In this document: piece after piece, positions 47,210 to 55,724 of the stretch
Layout of the letters: each line of letters opens with the position of its first letter
How positions within the stretch are numbered: the first letter of the stretch is position 1
Assembly: GCA_963786985.1 (NCBI GenBank)
Contig: CAWBBL010000018.1
Span: 186,001 to 250,000 of the forward strand
Source: Desertimonas sp963786985
GTDB taxonomy: Bacteria; Actinomycetota; Acidimicrobiia; Acidimicrobiales; Ilumatobacteraceae
Direction: 5' to 3'
DNA length: 64,000 bases
Notes under the pieces: model-generated
Database searches by the model: none
Told to the model about the DNA's origin: nothing
The model's input: only the letters and a program-made list of their open reading frames with translations
Translations under genes and position numbers: made by a program

Positions 47210-48613
47210 CTACAGGATCGCTGCCGTGGCCAGGGCCAGTTGGGTCAGGTTGCGAACCTCGAACACGCCGTCGCACAACTCCCGATACTCCGCCACCGCC
47301 GAGTCCGGATCGTCCCAGCCGACGGCCGGTTCCGGGTTGAACCAGTACAGCCGCCGGCACCGATGACGGATCACGCGCAGCGACTCGACACCGGAGCCGC
47401 GCAAGTTGGTGCGGGCGTCGCCGGTGACGAGCACGGTCGTGCCGGCATCGACGGCCCCGCCATACCGCTCGACGAACGTGCCGAGTGCCCGCTCGTAGTC
47501 ACTGTGCCCGTCACCGGCGATCACGCCGGGGATGGTCAGGAGCAATCGGGGGTCGATGGCCACCTCGGCGTCCTCGAGCACACGAGTCACCTCGGCAACC
47601 CCGTCGACGAACACGAAGGATCGAAGGCCCGCCAGTTCGGCCCCGACGGCGTGCATCAGCATCATCGTGAAGTGGGCGAACTCGGCGACCGAGCCGGACA
47701 GGTCGCACAACATCACGAGTTGCGGCTTGGTCCGCCGCGCCCTACGCCACGCCGGGTCGAGCGGGATGCCCCCGGCGTCGAGCGAACGGCGCATCGTGCG
47801 CCGCACGTCGAGGCTGCCATGGCGATGGCGACGGCGCTGCCGACCGACGCGGCTGGCGAGCTTGCGGGCGAGGGGACGGACCGCGGCGCGCAGCTCGTGG
47901 AGCTCGGTCGTCGACGCGGCGAGGACGTCGAGGTCCTCGATCCGCCGCGGCATGGCCGCCGGCTGGGCCCGACCGGTCACCTGGAGGGCGAGCCGCGCGC
48001 GAACGGCCGCGGCGAGCAAGCGCCGGAGCCGCTCGATTCGCTCCCGAACGTCGTCGCGCAGCTGGCGCAGCTCGAACTCCGTGGTCTCGGAATGCTCACT
48101 GCGATGTTTGGCCATCACCGCGATCAACAGGTTGGACAGGTCGAGCGCGCGCATCACGCGATACAGGAAGTACCGCTCGGTGCCCGCCTGCGTCTCGATC
48201 CCCGAGTACCGGGCGACGGCCTCGTCGGCGAGTGCCAGCAGCGCCTCCTCGTCACCGCCGTGGACGGCGTCGACGAGCGCTCGGGGCGGTCCACCGCCGG
48301 CTGACAACCGGTCGAGGCGGGCGGGGGTGCCGCCGACGCCAAGGTCAGTGGCTGCCGCTGGATCCGTGGACCGCCGCGGCGCGGTGGCCACCGGGAAGTA
48401 CCGGTCGAACAACGCGTCGAACACACCGACGTCCTCGGCGCGCTTGACGAGCGTTGCCTGCAGGGCCGCCCGCACGAGGAGGCGATCGCCGACCCCGACC
48501 TGTTCGACGGCGCGCAGCCCGTCGATCACCTCGGCACTGGACGCGTCGACACCCGCAGCGCGCAGGCCACGAGCAAGCCCGATCACCGCGTCGGGGATCG
48601 TCGACGCCGTCAT
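47210..48613 (-). CDS. CoxE-like VWA domain-containing protein
   Basis: A 467-residue protein of the CoxE/VWA family. An all-helical N-terminal half (residues 1-230) is followed by a charged linker (RQRRRHRHGSLDVRRTMRRS) and a C-terminal VWA domain with LVMLCDLSGSVAEFAHFTMM (metal site DLSGS), FVFVDGVAEVTRVL, DGHSDYERALGTFVERYGG and TTVLVTGDARTN. Such proteins pair with MoxR ATPases for cofactor or metal-centre maturation, but no partner is adjacent. ATG chosen; a GTG at 48631 is also in frame. Divergent from the hydroquinone operon. Confidence 0.87.
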   Translation of the reverse strand: MTASTIPDAVIGLARGLRAAGVDASSAEVIDGLRAVEQVGVGDRLLVRAALQATLVKRAEDVGVFDALFDRYFPVATAPRRSTDPAAATDLGVGGTPARLDRLSAGGGPPRALVDAVHGGDEEALLALADEAVARYSGIETQAGTERYFLYRVMRALDLSNLLIAVMAKHRSEHSETTEFELRQLRDDVRERIERLRRLLAAAVRARLALQVTGRAQPAAMPRRIEDLDVLAASTTELHELRAAVRPLARKLASRVGRQRRRHRHGSLDVRRTMRRSLDAGGIPLDPAWRRARRTKPQLVMLCDLSGSVAEFAHFTMMLMHAVGAELAGLRSFVFVDGVAEVTRVLEDAEVAIDPRLLLTIPGVIAGDGHSDYERALGTFVERYGGAVDAGTTVLVTGDARTNLRGSGVESLRVIRHRCRRLYWFNPEPAVGWDDPDSAVAEYRELCDGVFEVRNLTQLALATAAIL

Positions 48614-48736
48614 GTCAGCGTGAATTGACACTCATCGGAGCACCGTGCGATGATGTTCTCACGGCGCACGATTGTTCGCAAGCCGAACGCTGGCCGCGGC
48701 GCGGTACTGTCGCGTCGACACGAATGGGGGCGCACG

Positions 48737-49228
48737 GTGGAGTACACGACGGTCTTTGGTTCGCTCGACAGCTTCCGCAAGGGCACGATCGAGGTGATCG
48801 ATGACGATCCGAAGCACTATGCGTTCTCCAACGTGTTCGAGGTTGCTGGTATGTCGGCACCGTACGAGAAGGTTGCTGTCGGCAAGAACCAGCAGTACGT
48901 GCTGGAGGCGATCCGTGCTGAGGGCACGTCGGGGTGGCGGACGTGTGATCACGACGAGGCGGTGCTGTGCATGGACGGTGACGTGACCGTTCGTCTGGTC
49001 GAGTTGGCCACTGCGTTGGCTCCGGCCGGCAAGGACGGGTCGATCGCCGTGGACGGCGAACCGGTCGGCGTGGCGATGGGCTACGTGCGTCTCGGTCGGG
49101 GTCACATGGCGTTGTTGCCGCGTGGTTCGGCGTACCGCTTCGAAGCGGCGGGGCCGTCGGTGTTGTTGCAGCAGACGTGTTGGGGTGATGACACGATCGA
49201 GCGTTGGGCGGAGATCTGTTTGTCATGA
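48737..49228 (+). CDS. Hydroquinone 1,2-dioxygenase small subunit-like cupin (HapC/PnpC type)
   Basis: A 163-residue protein, close to the 17.8 kDa small subunit of two-component hydroquinone dioxygenases. Sequence includes EYTTVFGSLDSFRKGTIEVI, HYAFSNVFEVAGMSAPYEKV, AVGKNQQYVLEAIRAEGTSG and CDHDEAVLCMDGDVTVRLVE with a cupin beta-barrel pattern. GTG start behind GGGGGCGC. With the next gene it would form an iron-dependent ring-cleaving enzyme converting hydroquinone to 4-hydroxymuconic semialdehyde. Assignment rests on recalled similarity and on the maleylacetate reductase in the same operon. Confidence 0.75.
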   Translation: MEYTTVFGSLDSFRKGTIEVIDDDPKHYAFSNVFEVAGMSAPYEKVAVGKNQQYVLEAIRAEGTSGWRTCDHDEAVLCMDGDVTVRLVELATALAPAGKDGSIAVDGEPVGVAMGYVRLGRGHMALLPRGSAYRFEAAGPSVLLQQTCWGDDTIERWAEICLS

Positions 49229-49243
49229 AGGGAAGGCAATCCA

Positions 49244-50228
49244 ATGACTGATCTGGCCGAATCCGACGGTGCAGGCGTCGGAGCCCGACGAGTTCGGCTA
49301 CCGGCAGTTCACGCTCGGTGGGTTCGTGTTCCGCCGTGACGAGTACTTCGCCCATGTCACGTGGCCGACGGGCAGCCACGTGTTGAGCATCGACGACTTC
49401 TTGCGGGCCCTGCAGCGTGACTGTGCGTGGGACTTCTTCTATGGCACCGTCAACTTCGACGACGTCATCGGCACGGTCAACCACTACGGCACCGTCGACC
49501 TGTTCGCCGGTCGCTACAACGACAGTTACCGCAAGGCCGAGCTGGATCACACCGAGAACTTCCCGACGCCGGACATTGCGGCGACGTTCAAGGCGATGCT
49601 CGACGATTGGACGAACACGACGTTCGACCCGTTCGCCAGCCCGGAAGAAACACAGGGCCCGTGGGGCTTGAAGAACGGCAACAACACCGCCGCGGTGACC
49701 CGGCGCCGGGTCGCCGCCCAGCGGATGGTCGGCGTGCCCGGCGACGAGCAGATCCGCACCGACGCCACCCACCCGGTCAACCGCATGTTCGCCGACGTCT
49801 CCCAAGACGAACCGGAAGTTCACGCCAACCCCGGATTCGAGGACAAGGTCGCCGGGTTCAGCCTGTTCGCCTACCTGTCCCGTTCCGACGTGACGTGGAA
49901 CCCGAGCGTCACGAGCGTGTGCAAGGACAGCCTGTTCTGCCCGACCACCGAGGAGTACATCCTGCCGGTGATCCACGGCAACGACCGTGTCGAGTGGTTC
50001 ATCCAACTCTCCGACGAGATCCGCTGGAGCGTCGACGACCGCGACACCGGCGCACCCCGCGCCAAAGTGATCATGCGCGCCGGCGACGTCGCCGCGATGC
50101 CCGCCGACATCCGCCACCGCGGCTACAGCCCGAAACGCTCGATGCTCCTCGTCTGGGAGAACGCCTCACCCGAACTCCCCGAACTGATCGCCACCGGCAA
50201 AGCACCCCAATACCCCATCGACTTCTGA
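49244..50228 (+). CDS. Hydroquinone 1,2-dioxygenase large subunit-like cupin (HapD/PnpD type; probable frameshift at the start)
   Basis: About 328 residues, matching the 38 kDa large subunit in size. Typical stretches are DEFGYRQFTLGGFVFRRDEY, FAHVTWPTGSHVLSIDDFLR, FDDVIGTVNHYGTVDLFAGR, NPSVTSVCKDSLFCPTTEEY and GDVAAMPADIRHRGYSPKRS. Catalytic metal ligands (His/Glu) are expected in VNHYG and in the TTEEYILPVIHGNDRVEWF region. An ATG with a strong GAAGGGAAGG site at 49244 reads MTDLAESD, then one base seems to be missing before QASEPDEFGY; otherwise GTG at 49269 is the start. It follows the small subunit by 15 bases. Confidence 0.77.
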
Positions 50229-50240
50229 GGGCGAGTTGAC

Positions 50241-50699
50241 ATGGCTGTGACCACCCAGACGATGACCGACGAACAGCGCAAGAGCGTGGCGCTCGAGTAC
50301 CTCAAGGCGTTCGACAACGGCGGCGTGACGTCGAGTGGCGGCAGCATCCTCGACCTGTTCGCCAACGATGCCCAGGTGTACTTCCCGAAGTGGGGGTTGG
50401 CCACCGGCAAGGACGAGATCGGCCAGATGTTCGGCGATATCGGAGCGACACTGAAGTCGATCGTCCACGACTATTCGCACTTCAACTGGGTTCTCACGGG
50501 GACCGACACGTTTGCGTGTGAGGGCACGAGCCACGGTGAGCACCAGGACGGTCCGTGGCGGGCCGGCGACCCGGAGTGGTCGGCCGGCCGGTGGTGCGAC
50601 GTGTTCGAGGTGCGTGACTGGCTGATCCAGCGCTGCTTCATCTACCTCGATCCTGACTATGCCGCCCAGGACACGGCGCGCTACAGCTGGCTGGAGTAG
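50241..50699 (+). CDS. SnoaL-like/NTF2-fold protein in the hydroquinone operon
   Basis: A 152-residue NTF2-like protein: EQRKSVALEYLKAFDNGGVT, LDLFANDAQVYFPKWGLATG, KDEIGQMFGDIGATLKSIVH and CEGTSHGEHQDGPWRAGDPE fit a SnoaL-type alpha-beta cone. It may isomerise, hydrolyse or bind a ring-cleavage intermediate such as 4-hydroxymuconic semialdehyde, but there is no direct sign of activity. It sits between the dioxygenase and maleylacetate reductase genes with a 0 bp gap to the latter. Confidence 0.8.
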   Translation: MAVTTQTMTDEQRKSVALEYLKAFDNGGVTSSGGSILDLFANDAQVYFPKWGLATGKDEIGQMFGDIGATLKSIVHDYSHFNWVLTGTDTFACEGTSHGEHQDGPWRAGDPEWSAGRWCDVFEVRDWLIQRCFIYLDPDYAAQDTARYSWLE

Positions 50700-51782
50700 A
50701 TGCGCTTCGAGTACGTCGCCCACCCCAGTCGGGTCGTGTTCGGGCCGGGGCGGGCCAGCGAGGTGGCCAGCGAGGTCGATCGACTCGGCGTCGGACGGGT
50801 GTTTCTCGTCGCTGACGGCCAAGCCGCGTCCCTCGCCGACGAGGTCGACGATCAGCTCGGATCGAGGGTCGCCGGTCGGTGGTCCGAGGTGATCCAGCAC
50901 GTTCCCGTCGAACTGGCCGAGCGGGCCCGCGCCGCGACGACGGAAGCTGGGGCCGACGCCATCGTCTGCCTCGGCGGCGGGTCATCGACCGGCCTGGCCA
51001 AGGCGATTGCGCTCAGCCATCGCCTACCGATCATCGCCGTTCCGACGACGTACGCCGGCAGCGAGATGACGACGATCTACGGGCTCACCGGCGGTCGCCA
51101 CAAGCAGACCGGAACGTCACCCGACGTGCTCCCCAAGGTCGTCGTCTACGACCCGCTGCTCACGGTCGGGCTCCCGGCGAGCGTCACCGGTCCGAGCGCG
51201 TTCAACGCCCTCGCGCACTCCGTCGAAGCGTTGTGGGCGACTGGCTGCAACCCGGTCACGACGGCATTGGCGCTGGAAGGGGTGCGGGCAATCTCCCGGT
51301 CACTCCCGACGGTGATGGCCGACGGCTCGGACCTTGCCGGACGCAGCGACCTGCTGTACGGCGCCTACCTGTCCGGCATCGCCCTCGGCACGACGAGTGC
51401 CGGACTGCACCACAAGCTGTGCCACGTCCTCGGCGGCACGTTCAACCTCGTGCATGCCGACGCCCACGCGGTCGTCCTCCCGCATGTCGTGGCGTTCAAC
51501 GCCCCGGCCTTGCCCGACGAGATGGCCCGCCTCGCCGCGGCGTTGGGCGCGCCCGGTGACGACCCCGCCGCGGCCTTGTGGGACCTCGCCACGGCGAGCG
51601 CGGTGGCGACGAGCCTCGCCGACCTCGGACTCACCGCGGACGACGTTCCGGAGGCCGCGCAGCGCGCCGTCGAGGCGATCGGCGAGAACCCAGTACCGAT
51701 CGACGTCGATGCCGTGCGCGGCCTGCTCGGCAGGGCGTTCGCCGGCACTCGCCCCGAACGCAGCAAACCGATGGGTGTGTAG
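50700..51782 (+). CDS. Maleylacetate reductase (iron-type alcohol dehydrogenase family)
   Basis: A 360-residue NAD(P)H enzyme reducing maleylacetate to 3-oxoadipate. The start MRFEYVAHPSRVVFGPGRAS and the nucleotide-binding DAIVCLGGGSSTGLAKAIAL are family features. Maleylacetate-reductase-specific stretches are IIAVPTTYAGSEMTTIYGLT, FNALAHSVEALWATGCNP and GLHHKLCHVLGGTFNLVHAD, where His residues occupy metal or active-site positions. It gives the operon its pathway meaning: hydroquinone ring products enter the beta-ketoadipate route. The 4-hydroxymuconic semialdehyde dehydrogenase step is not encoded nearby. Confidence 0.9.
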   Translation: MRFEYVAHPSRVVFGPGRASEVASEVDRLGVGRVFLVADGQAASLADEVDDQLGSRVAGRWSEVIQHVPVELAERARAATTEAGADAIVCLGGGSSTGLAKAIALSHRLPIIAVPTTYAGSEMTTIYGLTGGRHKQTGTSPDVLPKVVVYDPLLTVGLPASVTGPSAFNALAHSVEALWATGCNPVTTALALEGVRAISRSLPTVMADGSDLAGRSDLLYGAYLSGIALGTTSAGLHHKLCHVLGGTFNLVHADAHAVVLPHVVAFNAPALPDEMARLAAALGAPGDDPAAALWDLATASAVATSLADLGLTADDVPEAAQRAVEAIGENPVPIDVDAVRGLLGRAFAGTRPERSKPMGV

Positions 51783-51814
51783 GGGTCGGAACGGTCCCCT
51801 GAACACCCATCGGT
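51767..51814. terminator. Nested hairpin terminator between maleylacetate reductase and the Nfu_N-like gene
   Basis: ACCGATGGGTGT at 51767-51778 pairs perfectly with ACACCCATCGGT at 51803-51814, and an inner AGGGG/CCCCT pair (51781-51785, 51796-51800) closes a ten-base loop. The left arm overlaps the last codons of the reductase. It serves two convergent genes. Confidence 0.7.
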
Positions 51815-51825
51815 CGTCGGGTCGG

Positions 51826-52296
51826 TCAGCCGGCCTTCGCCTTCCAGCGCTCGCGGCCGGCTCTGGCGCGTTCGAGCAGATGAGCCGGGACGCGTTGAGC
51901 GGCCACCGACTGCGCCGCGTCACCACCAGCGCCCTCGTCGCCGGCTGGTGCCGCGGCGCCGGCTGCTTCGTCCGGGGCCACCAGGTCCTCGAACGCCGGT
52001 GGCTGCATTCCCGGCTGCCAGTAGCGGTACAAGGTGCGGACGACGTCGGTCAACGGTCGCGGGTCGGCGTTGCGGGCGAGCTCGATCGTCACGATGTTGG
52101 AGTAGACGTGGACGGCGTCCACCTGTCCGGTCTCGAACAGCCGCCGGGCCAGCACGTCGGCGGGCCGCCCACCCGTCGTCTGCTCCAGCGACGAATAGTG
52201 CTCGTGACCCATACCGGTCAGCGAGCGGTTGAGCTCGAAGCGCAGCTGGCCGCGCGTCGACGAGGGACGATCGGTGACGGCGACGAGTTGGCCCAT
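51826..52296 (-). CDS. Nfu/NifU N-terminal-like domain protein
   Basis: About 156 residues. The region ADVLARRLFETGQVDAVHVY followed by SNIVTIELARNADPRPLTDV resembles the Nfu N-terminal domain that lies beside Fe-S scaffolds, including the pattern of a small residue change to a beta strand. An Ala/Gly-rich acidic linker and a basic tail (RVPAHLLERARAGRERWKAK) follow. The Cys-containing NifU C-terminal domain is absent, so it is unlikely to be a scaffold itself. The start at 52296 is the best of several. Family call is tentative. Confidence 0.55.
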   Translation of the reverse strand: MGQLVAVTDRPSSTRGQLRFELNRSLTGMGHEHYSSLEQTTGGRPADVLARRLFETGQVDAVHVYSNIVTIELARNADPRPLTDVVRTLYRYWQPGMQPPAFEDLVAPDEAAGAAAPAGDEGAGGDAAQSVAAQRVPAHLLERARAGRERWKAKAG

Positions 52297-52427
52297 TGCC
52301 GCCCGACAGTAATGGACGTTCGTTGCGCTCCCCGCAGGGAGGCCGGTGACAGCCGCTCCGCGTCGCCGTTCCGGCGCCACGCAGGCGGGGCTGGCGTCTC
52401 GTCGCTCGCATCGGTGAGACTGCCGAC

Positions 52428-53702
52428 GTGACCCAACCGACGATCGATGAGTTCACCACTGCGGCCACGGCGTTCCTCGACGTCACCGTCCGGCCGAAGG
52501 ACGCCGACCGCAAGTTCGTGTGGGGCGAGGGATCGGACAACGTGTCGATGTTCGAGGAACGAACCCGCGCCGAGGAAGACGCCATCATCGCCGCCGCCAG
52601 GGCGTTCCGCCAGGCTCGCTTCGACGCCGGCTTCGGGTGGATCACCGGCCCCCCGCAGTTCGGCGGTGGCGGTCTGGAGAAGCCCTACCAGGCGTCCTAC
52701 GACGCCGTCGAGAGCCGCTTCGACGTTCCCAACCAGGGCCCCTTCCTGATCGGCTTGGGGATGATCGCCCCGACGATCCTCGCCCACGGCACGGCGACCG
52801 CCAAGGACCGCTACCTGCGCGCCCTGTGGCGCGGGGACATCATCGCCTGCCAGTTGTTCTCCGAGCCGGGCGTCGGCAGCGACCTCGCCAGCCTGCAGAC
52901 CAAGGCCGAGCGCGACGGTGACGAGTGGGTCCTCACCGGACAGAAGGTGTGGACGTCGGGCGCCCAGTACTCGGACATCGGCGAGATCCTCGCCCGCACC
53001 GATCCCGACCTCCCGAAGCACAAGGGGCTGACCGGATTCATCGTCGACATGAGAGCTCCGGGCGTGGAGATCCGGCCGCTGCGCCAAATGACCGGCGGGG
53101 CGAGCTTCAACGAGGTGTTCTTCAACGAAGTCCGGGTGCCCGACGACCATCGCCTGGGCGATGTCAACGGTGGTTGGAGCGTCGCCCTCACGACGCTGAT
53201 GAACGAGCGGGCGGCGATCGGCGCCGGCGGCATGGCCGGTGGCGGAGCTGGCACGATGACCCGTCTGATCGAGATGGTCCGCTACTTCGGGCTGTCCCAG
53301 GACGCCCTCGTCCGCCAGCGCCTCGCCGACGTGATCACCAGGGCCCGGGTTGCCGGCTACACCAACCAGCGAGCCCTCGCCAAGATCAGCGTTGGCCAGC
53401 TACCTGGCCCCGAATTGAGCATCGCCAAGCTCGCCGCGACGCAATTGCTGCAACGCGTCGGCGACTTCGTCGGCCACGTCCTGGGACCCAAGCTGGTCGC
53501 CGACAGCGGTGAATGGGGGACGTACGCCTGGAGCGAGGTCGTCCTCGGTACACCGGGGATGCGTGTTGCCGGGGGAACCGACGAGGTGATGCGCAACATC
53601 ATCGGCGAACGGGTGCTCGGCCTGCCCAAGGATCCGGGCATCGACTCGACCACCCCGTTCCGCGAGCTGAAGGTGGGCACTCAGCAGGACGCTGCCAGGT
53701 GA
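52428..53702 (+). CDS. Acyl-CoA dehydrogenase
   Basis: A 424-residue FAD enzyme for the first beta-oxidation-type step. Motifs: CQLFSEPGVGSDLASLQTKA (FAD and substrate contact), WVLTGQKVWTSGAQYSDIG, GFIVDMRAPGVEIRPLRQMT and FFNEVRVPDDHRLGDVNGGW. The C-terminal region has a long helix bundle ending GTPGMRVAGGTDEVMRNIIG. A conserved glutamate base is expected in the helix bundle but I cannot place it with confidence. GTG start; divergent from the Nfu_N-like gene. Substrate chain length unknown. Confidence 0.92.
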   Translation: MTQPTIDEFTTAATAFLDVTVRPKDADRKFVWGEGSDNVSMFEERTRAEEDAIIAAARAFRQARFDAGFGWITGPPQFGGGGLEKPYQASYDAVESRFDVPNQGPFLIGLGMIAPTILAHGTATAKDRYLRALWRGDIIACQLFSEPGVGSDLASLQTKAERDGDEWVLTGQKVWTSGAQYSDIGEILARTDPDLPKHKGLTGFIVDMRAPGVEIRPLRQMTGGASFNEVFFNEVRVPDDHRLGDVNGGWSVALTTLMNERAAIGAGGMAGGGAGTMTRLIEMVRYFGLSQDALVRQRLADVITRARVAGYTNQRALAKISVGQLPGPELSIAKLAATQLLQRVGDFVGHVLGPKLVADSGEWGTYAWSEVVLGTPGMRVAGGTDEVMRNIIGERVLGLPKDPGIDSTTPFRELKVGTQQDAAR

Positions 53703-53818
53703 CCTGAGCAGACCCCGGGACGTTCGCGGTGAGGGGCATCGAACCTCGTCGACACCCCTGAGCGTGTGCTAGGACTCTCGAGGTCCGAACGGATCGGGCC
53801 GACCGAAAGGGGATCAAC

Positions 53819-54217
53819 TTGTTGGGTTACGACTATCCATTGCTGGGGATGTTCTGGACCTTTTTGTGGTTCTTCTTGTGGATCGCGTGGATCGTCGTCC
53901 TCTTCCGCGTGATCTTCGACATCTTCCGCAGCAAGGACATGGGCGGCTGGGGCAAGGCGCTGTGGGTGATCTTCGTGATCTTCTTGCCGTTCCTCGGTGT
54001 GCTGGTGTACCTCATCGCCCGGGGCCACTCGATGAGCGAACGCGACCTGGCGGATGCCCAGGCCAAGGAACAGGCGTTCCAGGCGTACGTGCGCAATGCC
54101 GCCGCCACGAGCGGCGGCGGGTCGGCCGACGAGCTGACGAAGCTCGCCGGGTTGCGCGACCAGGGCGTCATCACCGACGCCGAGTTCCAGCAGCAAAAGG
54201 CGAAACTGCTCGCCTGA
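53819..54217 (+). CDS. Membrane protein with PLDc_N-like spans and SHOCT domain
   Basis: A 132-residue protein with two membrane spans (MFWTFLWFFLWIAWIVVLFR and WGKALWVIFVIFLPFLGVLV) separated by the DIFRSKDMGG loop, a linker, and a C-terminal SHOCT motif (LTKLAGLRDQGVITDAEFQQ). TTG start behind AAAGGGGA. Such proteins are common in Actinobacteria and have no set function. It converges on the small membrane protein across a strong terminator. Confidence 0.83.
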   Translation: MLGYDYPLLGMFWTFLWFFLWIAWIVVLFRVIFDIFRSKDMGGWGKALWVIFVIFLPFLGVLVYLIARGHSMSERDLADAQAKEQAFQAYVRNAAATSGGGSADELTKLAGLRDQGVITDAEFQQQKAKLLA

Positions 54218-54224
54218 CTCCGCA

Positions 54225-54452
54225 TCACACGCCCTGACCGACGTTCCCACGTCGGTCAGGGCGTGGATTCAGACTGACGTATTTGGGCGCCGTCACTCCG
54301 CCCAGCAGGACGGATACGAGGATGCCGAGGGGGAACGTCCCCCAGTAGTCCAACCCCATGCCGATGTTGCCGAAGAACAGCATCAACAGCCACGTTGCTG
54401 GGAACGTCGCCAAGAGGAAGACGACGATGAACGCCAGGATTCCGCGGATCAC
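54225..54452 (-). CDS. Small two-span membrane protein, 75 aa
   Basis: Starts MIRGILAFIVVFLLATFPAT with two hydrophobic segments (residues 2-25 and 40-55) and ends in a short charged tail (SLNPRPDRRGNVGQGV). The tail is coded by the left arm and loop of the terminator hairpin at 54229-54264, so the gene and terminator overlap. Not recognised. Upstream 54453-54574 is the region shared with lacI and shows no other feature. Confidence 0.55.
   Translation of the reverse strand: MIRGILAFIVVFLLATFPATWLLMLFFGNIGMGLDYWGTFPLGILVSVLLGGVTAPKYVSLNPRPDRRGNVGQGV
54229..54264. terminator. Perfect 15 bp bidirectional terminator hairpin
   Basis: ACGCCCTGACCGACG at 54229-54243 and its exact complement at 54250-54264 with a six-base loop. 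It separates the convergent SHOCT gene and the small membrane-protein gene and lies inside the latter's last codons. Confidence 0.8.
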
Positions 54453-54575
54453 GCTGACCCTCTCTGTTCGGAGTGACCGGAGCGGTCACTGGTGCTGGCA
54501 TTCTCACCGATGACGTAGTCCGATCGGGGGATGCTCGCGGAAGCGACGACGCAGTACCGGCGGACACTGCACGTC

Positions 54576-54589
54576 TGACAACGTTGTCA
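54576..54589. promoter_or_regulatory. LacI-family operator before the lacI-type gene
   Basis: TGACAACGTTGTCA is a perfect 14 bp palindrome with the central CG that LacI proteins require, 25 bases before the regulator ATG. Identical sites lie at 55726-55739 and 55753-55766 before the transporter, so the regulator probably controls itself and the transporter. Confidence 0.85.
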
Positions 54590-54614
54590 TGACGGTGCCA
54601 CCTAGACTTGGGCG

Positions 54615-55610
54615 ATGACCCACGACCTGCGCCGTCCGACGCTCAAGGACGTCGCCTCGGTCGCCGGCGTGAGCATCAAGACGGTCTCCCGCGTCGTCAA
54701 CGAGGAGCCGTTCGTCAGCGATGAGGTCAATGCCCGGGTGCAGGCGGCGGTGCGCACGCTCGGCTACCGCCGCGACGACCGGGCGAGCACCTTGCGGCGG
54801 GCGACCCGGTCGGCGACGATCGGCCTCGTCGTCGCCGACGTGGCGAACCCGTTCTACTCGGCGATCACCCGGTTCGTCGAGAATGCGGCCCTCGCCGAAG
54901 GTCACTTGCTGATCACCGTGAGCTCCGACGACGATCCGCGCCGCGAGCGCCAGATCGTCGACCGCCTCGTCCGACGACGGATCGACGGGCTGCTGATCGC
55001 CAGCGCCCGCCAGGATCACCAGTTCCTCAAGCGGGAGATCGAACATGGGATGGCCGTGGTGTTCTTCGACCGCCCGCCGATGCGCTTGGCGGCCGACGCC
55101 GTGCTCCTCGAGGACGAGGTCGGCGCTCGTCTCGCCGTCGAGCACCTGCTCGCCGCCGGGCACCGACGAATCGCCCTGATCAGCGACGTCACCACGGACG
55201 TGTACACCGCGCGGCAGCGGCTGGCCGGATACGCCGCCGCGTTGGCCGGCGCCGGCATCGGCGTCGACGAACGGCTCACGAGGTTCGGGCTGCACGCACC
55301 GAACCGCGCTCGCGACGCCGTCGCCGAGATGCTCGCGGCACCGTCCCCGCCGACAGCGTTCTTCGCCACCAACAACCGAACCGCAGTCGGCGCCGCCGAA
55401 CTGCTCGCCGACCGACCCGAGATCGGGCTCGTGGGATGCGACGACTTCGAGCTCGCCGCGGCGTTGCGCCGGCCCGTCACGGTGGTCGCCTTCGACGTCG
55501 ACGAGGTCGCTCGCCACGCAACCGAGTTGCTGTTCGAACGCCTGGCCGGGCGGCGCGGCAAGCCCGAACGTCGTTGGGTGTCACCGACCCTCATCGTTCG
55601 TAGCACCTGA
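54615..55610 (+). CDS. LacI family transcriptional regulator
   Basis: A 331-residue repressor. The N-terminal helix-turn-helix with hinge reads TLKDVASVAGVSIKTVSRVV then SDEVNARVQAAVRTLGYRRD. The periplasmic-binding-like effector domain starts IGLVVADVANPFYSAITRFV, with GLLIASARQDHQFL, VFFDRPPM, GHRRIALISDVTTDVYTARQ and FFATNNRTAVGAAELL. It lies directly before the sugar importer that carries two copies of its putative operator, so the importer's sugar (or a derivative) is the likely inducer. A 77 nt repeat separates it from the transporter promoter. Confidence 0.92.
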   Translation: MTHDLRRPTLKDVASVAGVSIKTVSRVVNEEPFVSDEVNARVQAAVRTLGYRRDDRASTLRRATRSATIGLVVADVANPFYSAITRFVENAALAEGHLLITVSSDDDPRRERQIVDRLVRRRIDGLLIASARQDHQFLKREIEHGMAVVFFDRPPMRLAADAVLLEDEVGARLAVEHLLAAGHRRIALISDVTTDVYTARQRLAGYAAALAGAGIGVDERLTRFGLHAPNRARDAVAEMLAAPSPPTAFFATNNRTAVGAAELLADRPEIGLVGCDDFELAAALRRPVTVVAFDVDEVARHATELLFERLAGRRGKPERRWVSPTLIVRST

Positions 55611-55621
55611 GCGCGCTCCGC

Positions 55622-55698
55622 CATCTGGGGAAGATTCGTGTCATTTCCCGATCTGGGGAAGATCCGTGCCAGGGCCTGACACGGACGTTCCCCAGATG
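55622..55698. repeat. 77 nt composite palindromic repeat, family 1 (copy C)
   Basis: Same ends as copies A and B and the most regular internal structure: two direct modules (at 55622 and about 55650) reading CATCTGGGGAAGATTCGTG and ATCTGGGGAAGATCCGTG, and one inverted module at the right end. It begins 12 bases after the lacI stop and ends 26 bases before the first operator of the transporter promoter. Confidence 0.85.
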
Positions 55699-55724
55699 AG
55701 TCGGACCACCGTACGTCCACCCAC

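Noticed and set aside
47210..48613. Partner of the MoxR system at 21.8-24.8 kb
   Set aside because: Both have VWA domains, but this one is of the CoxE type and stands alone 23 kb away; no evidence links them.
53703..53818. Hairpin AGGGG...CCCCT after the acyl-CoA dehydrogenase
   Set aside because: Only a five-base stem plus a mismatched extension; too weak to call a terminator.
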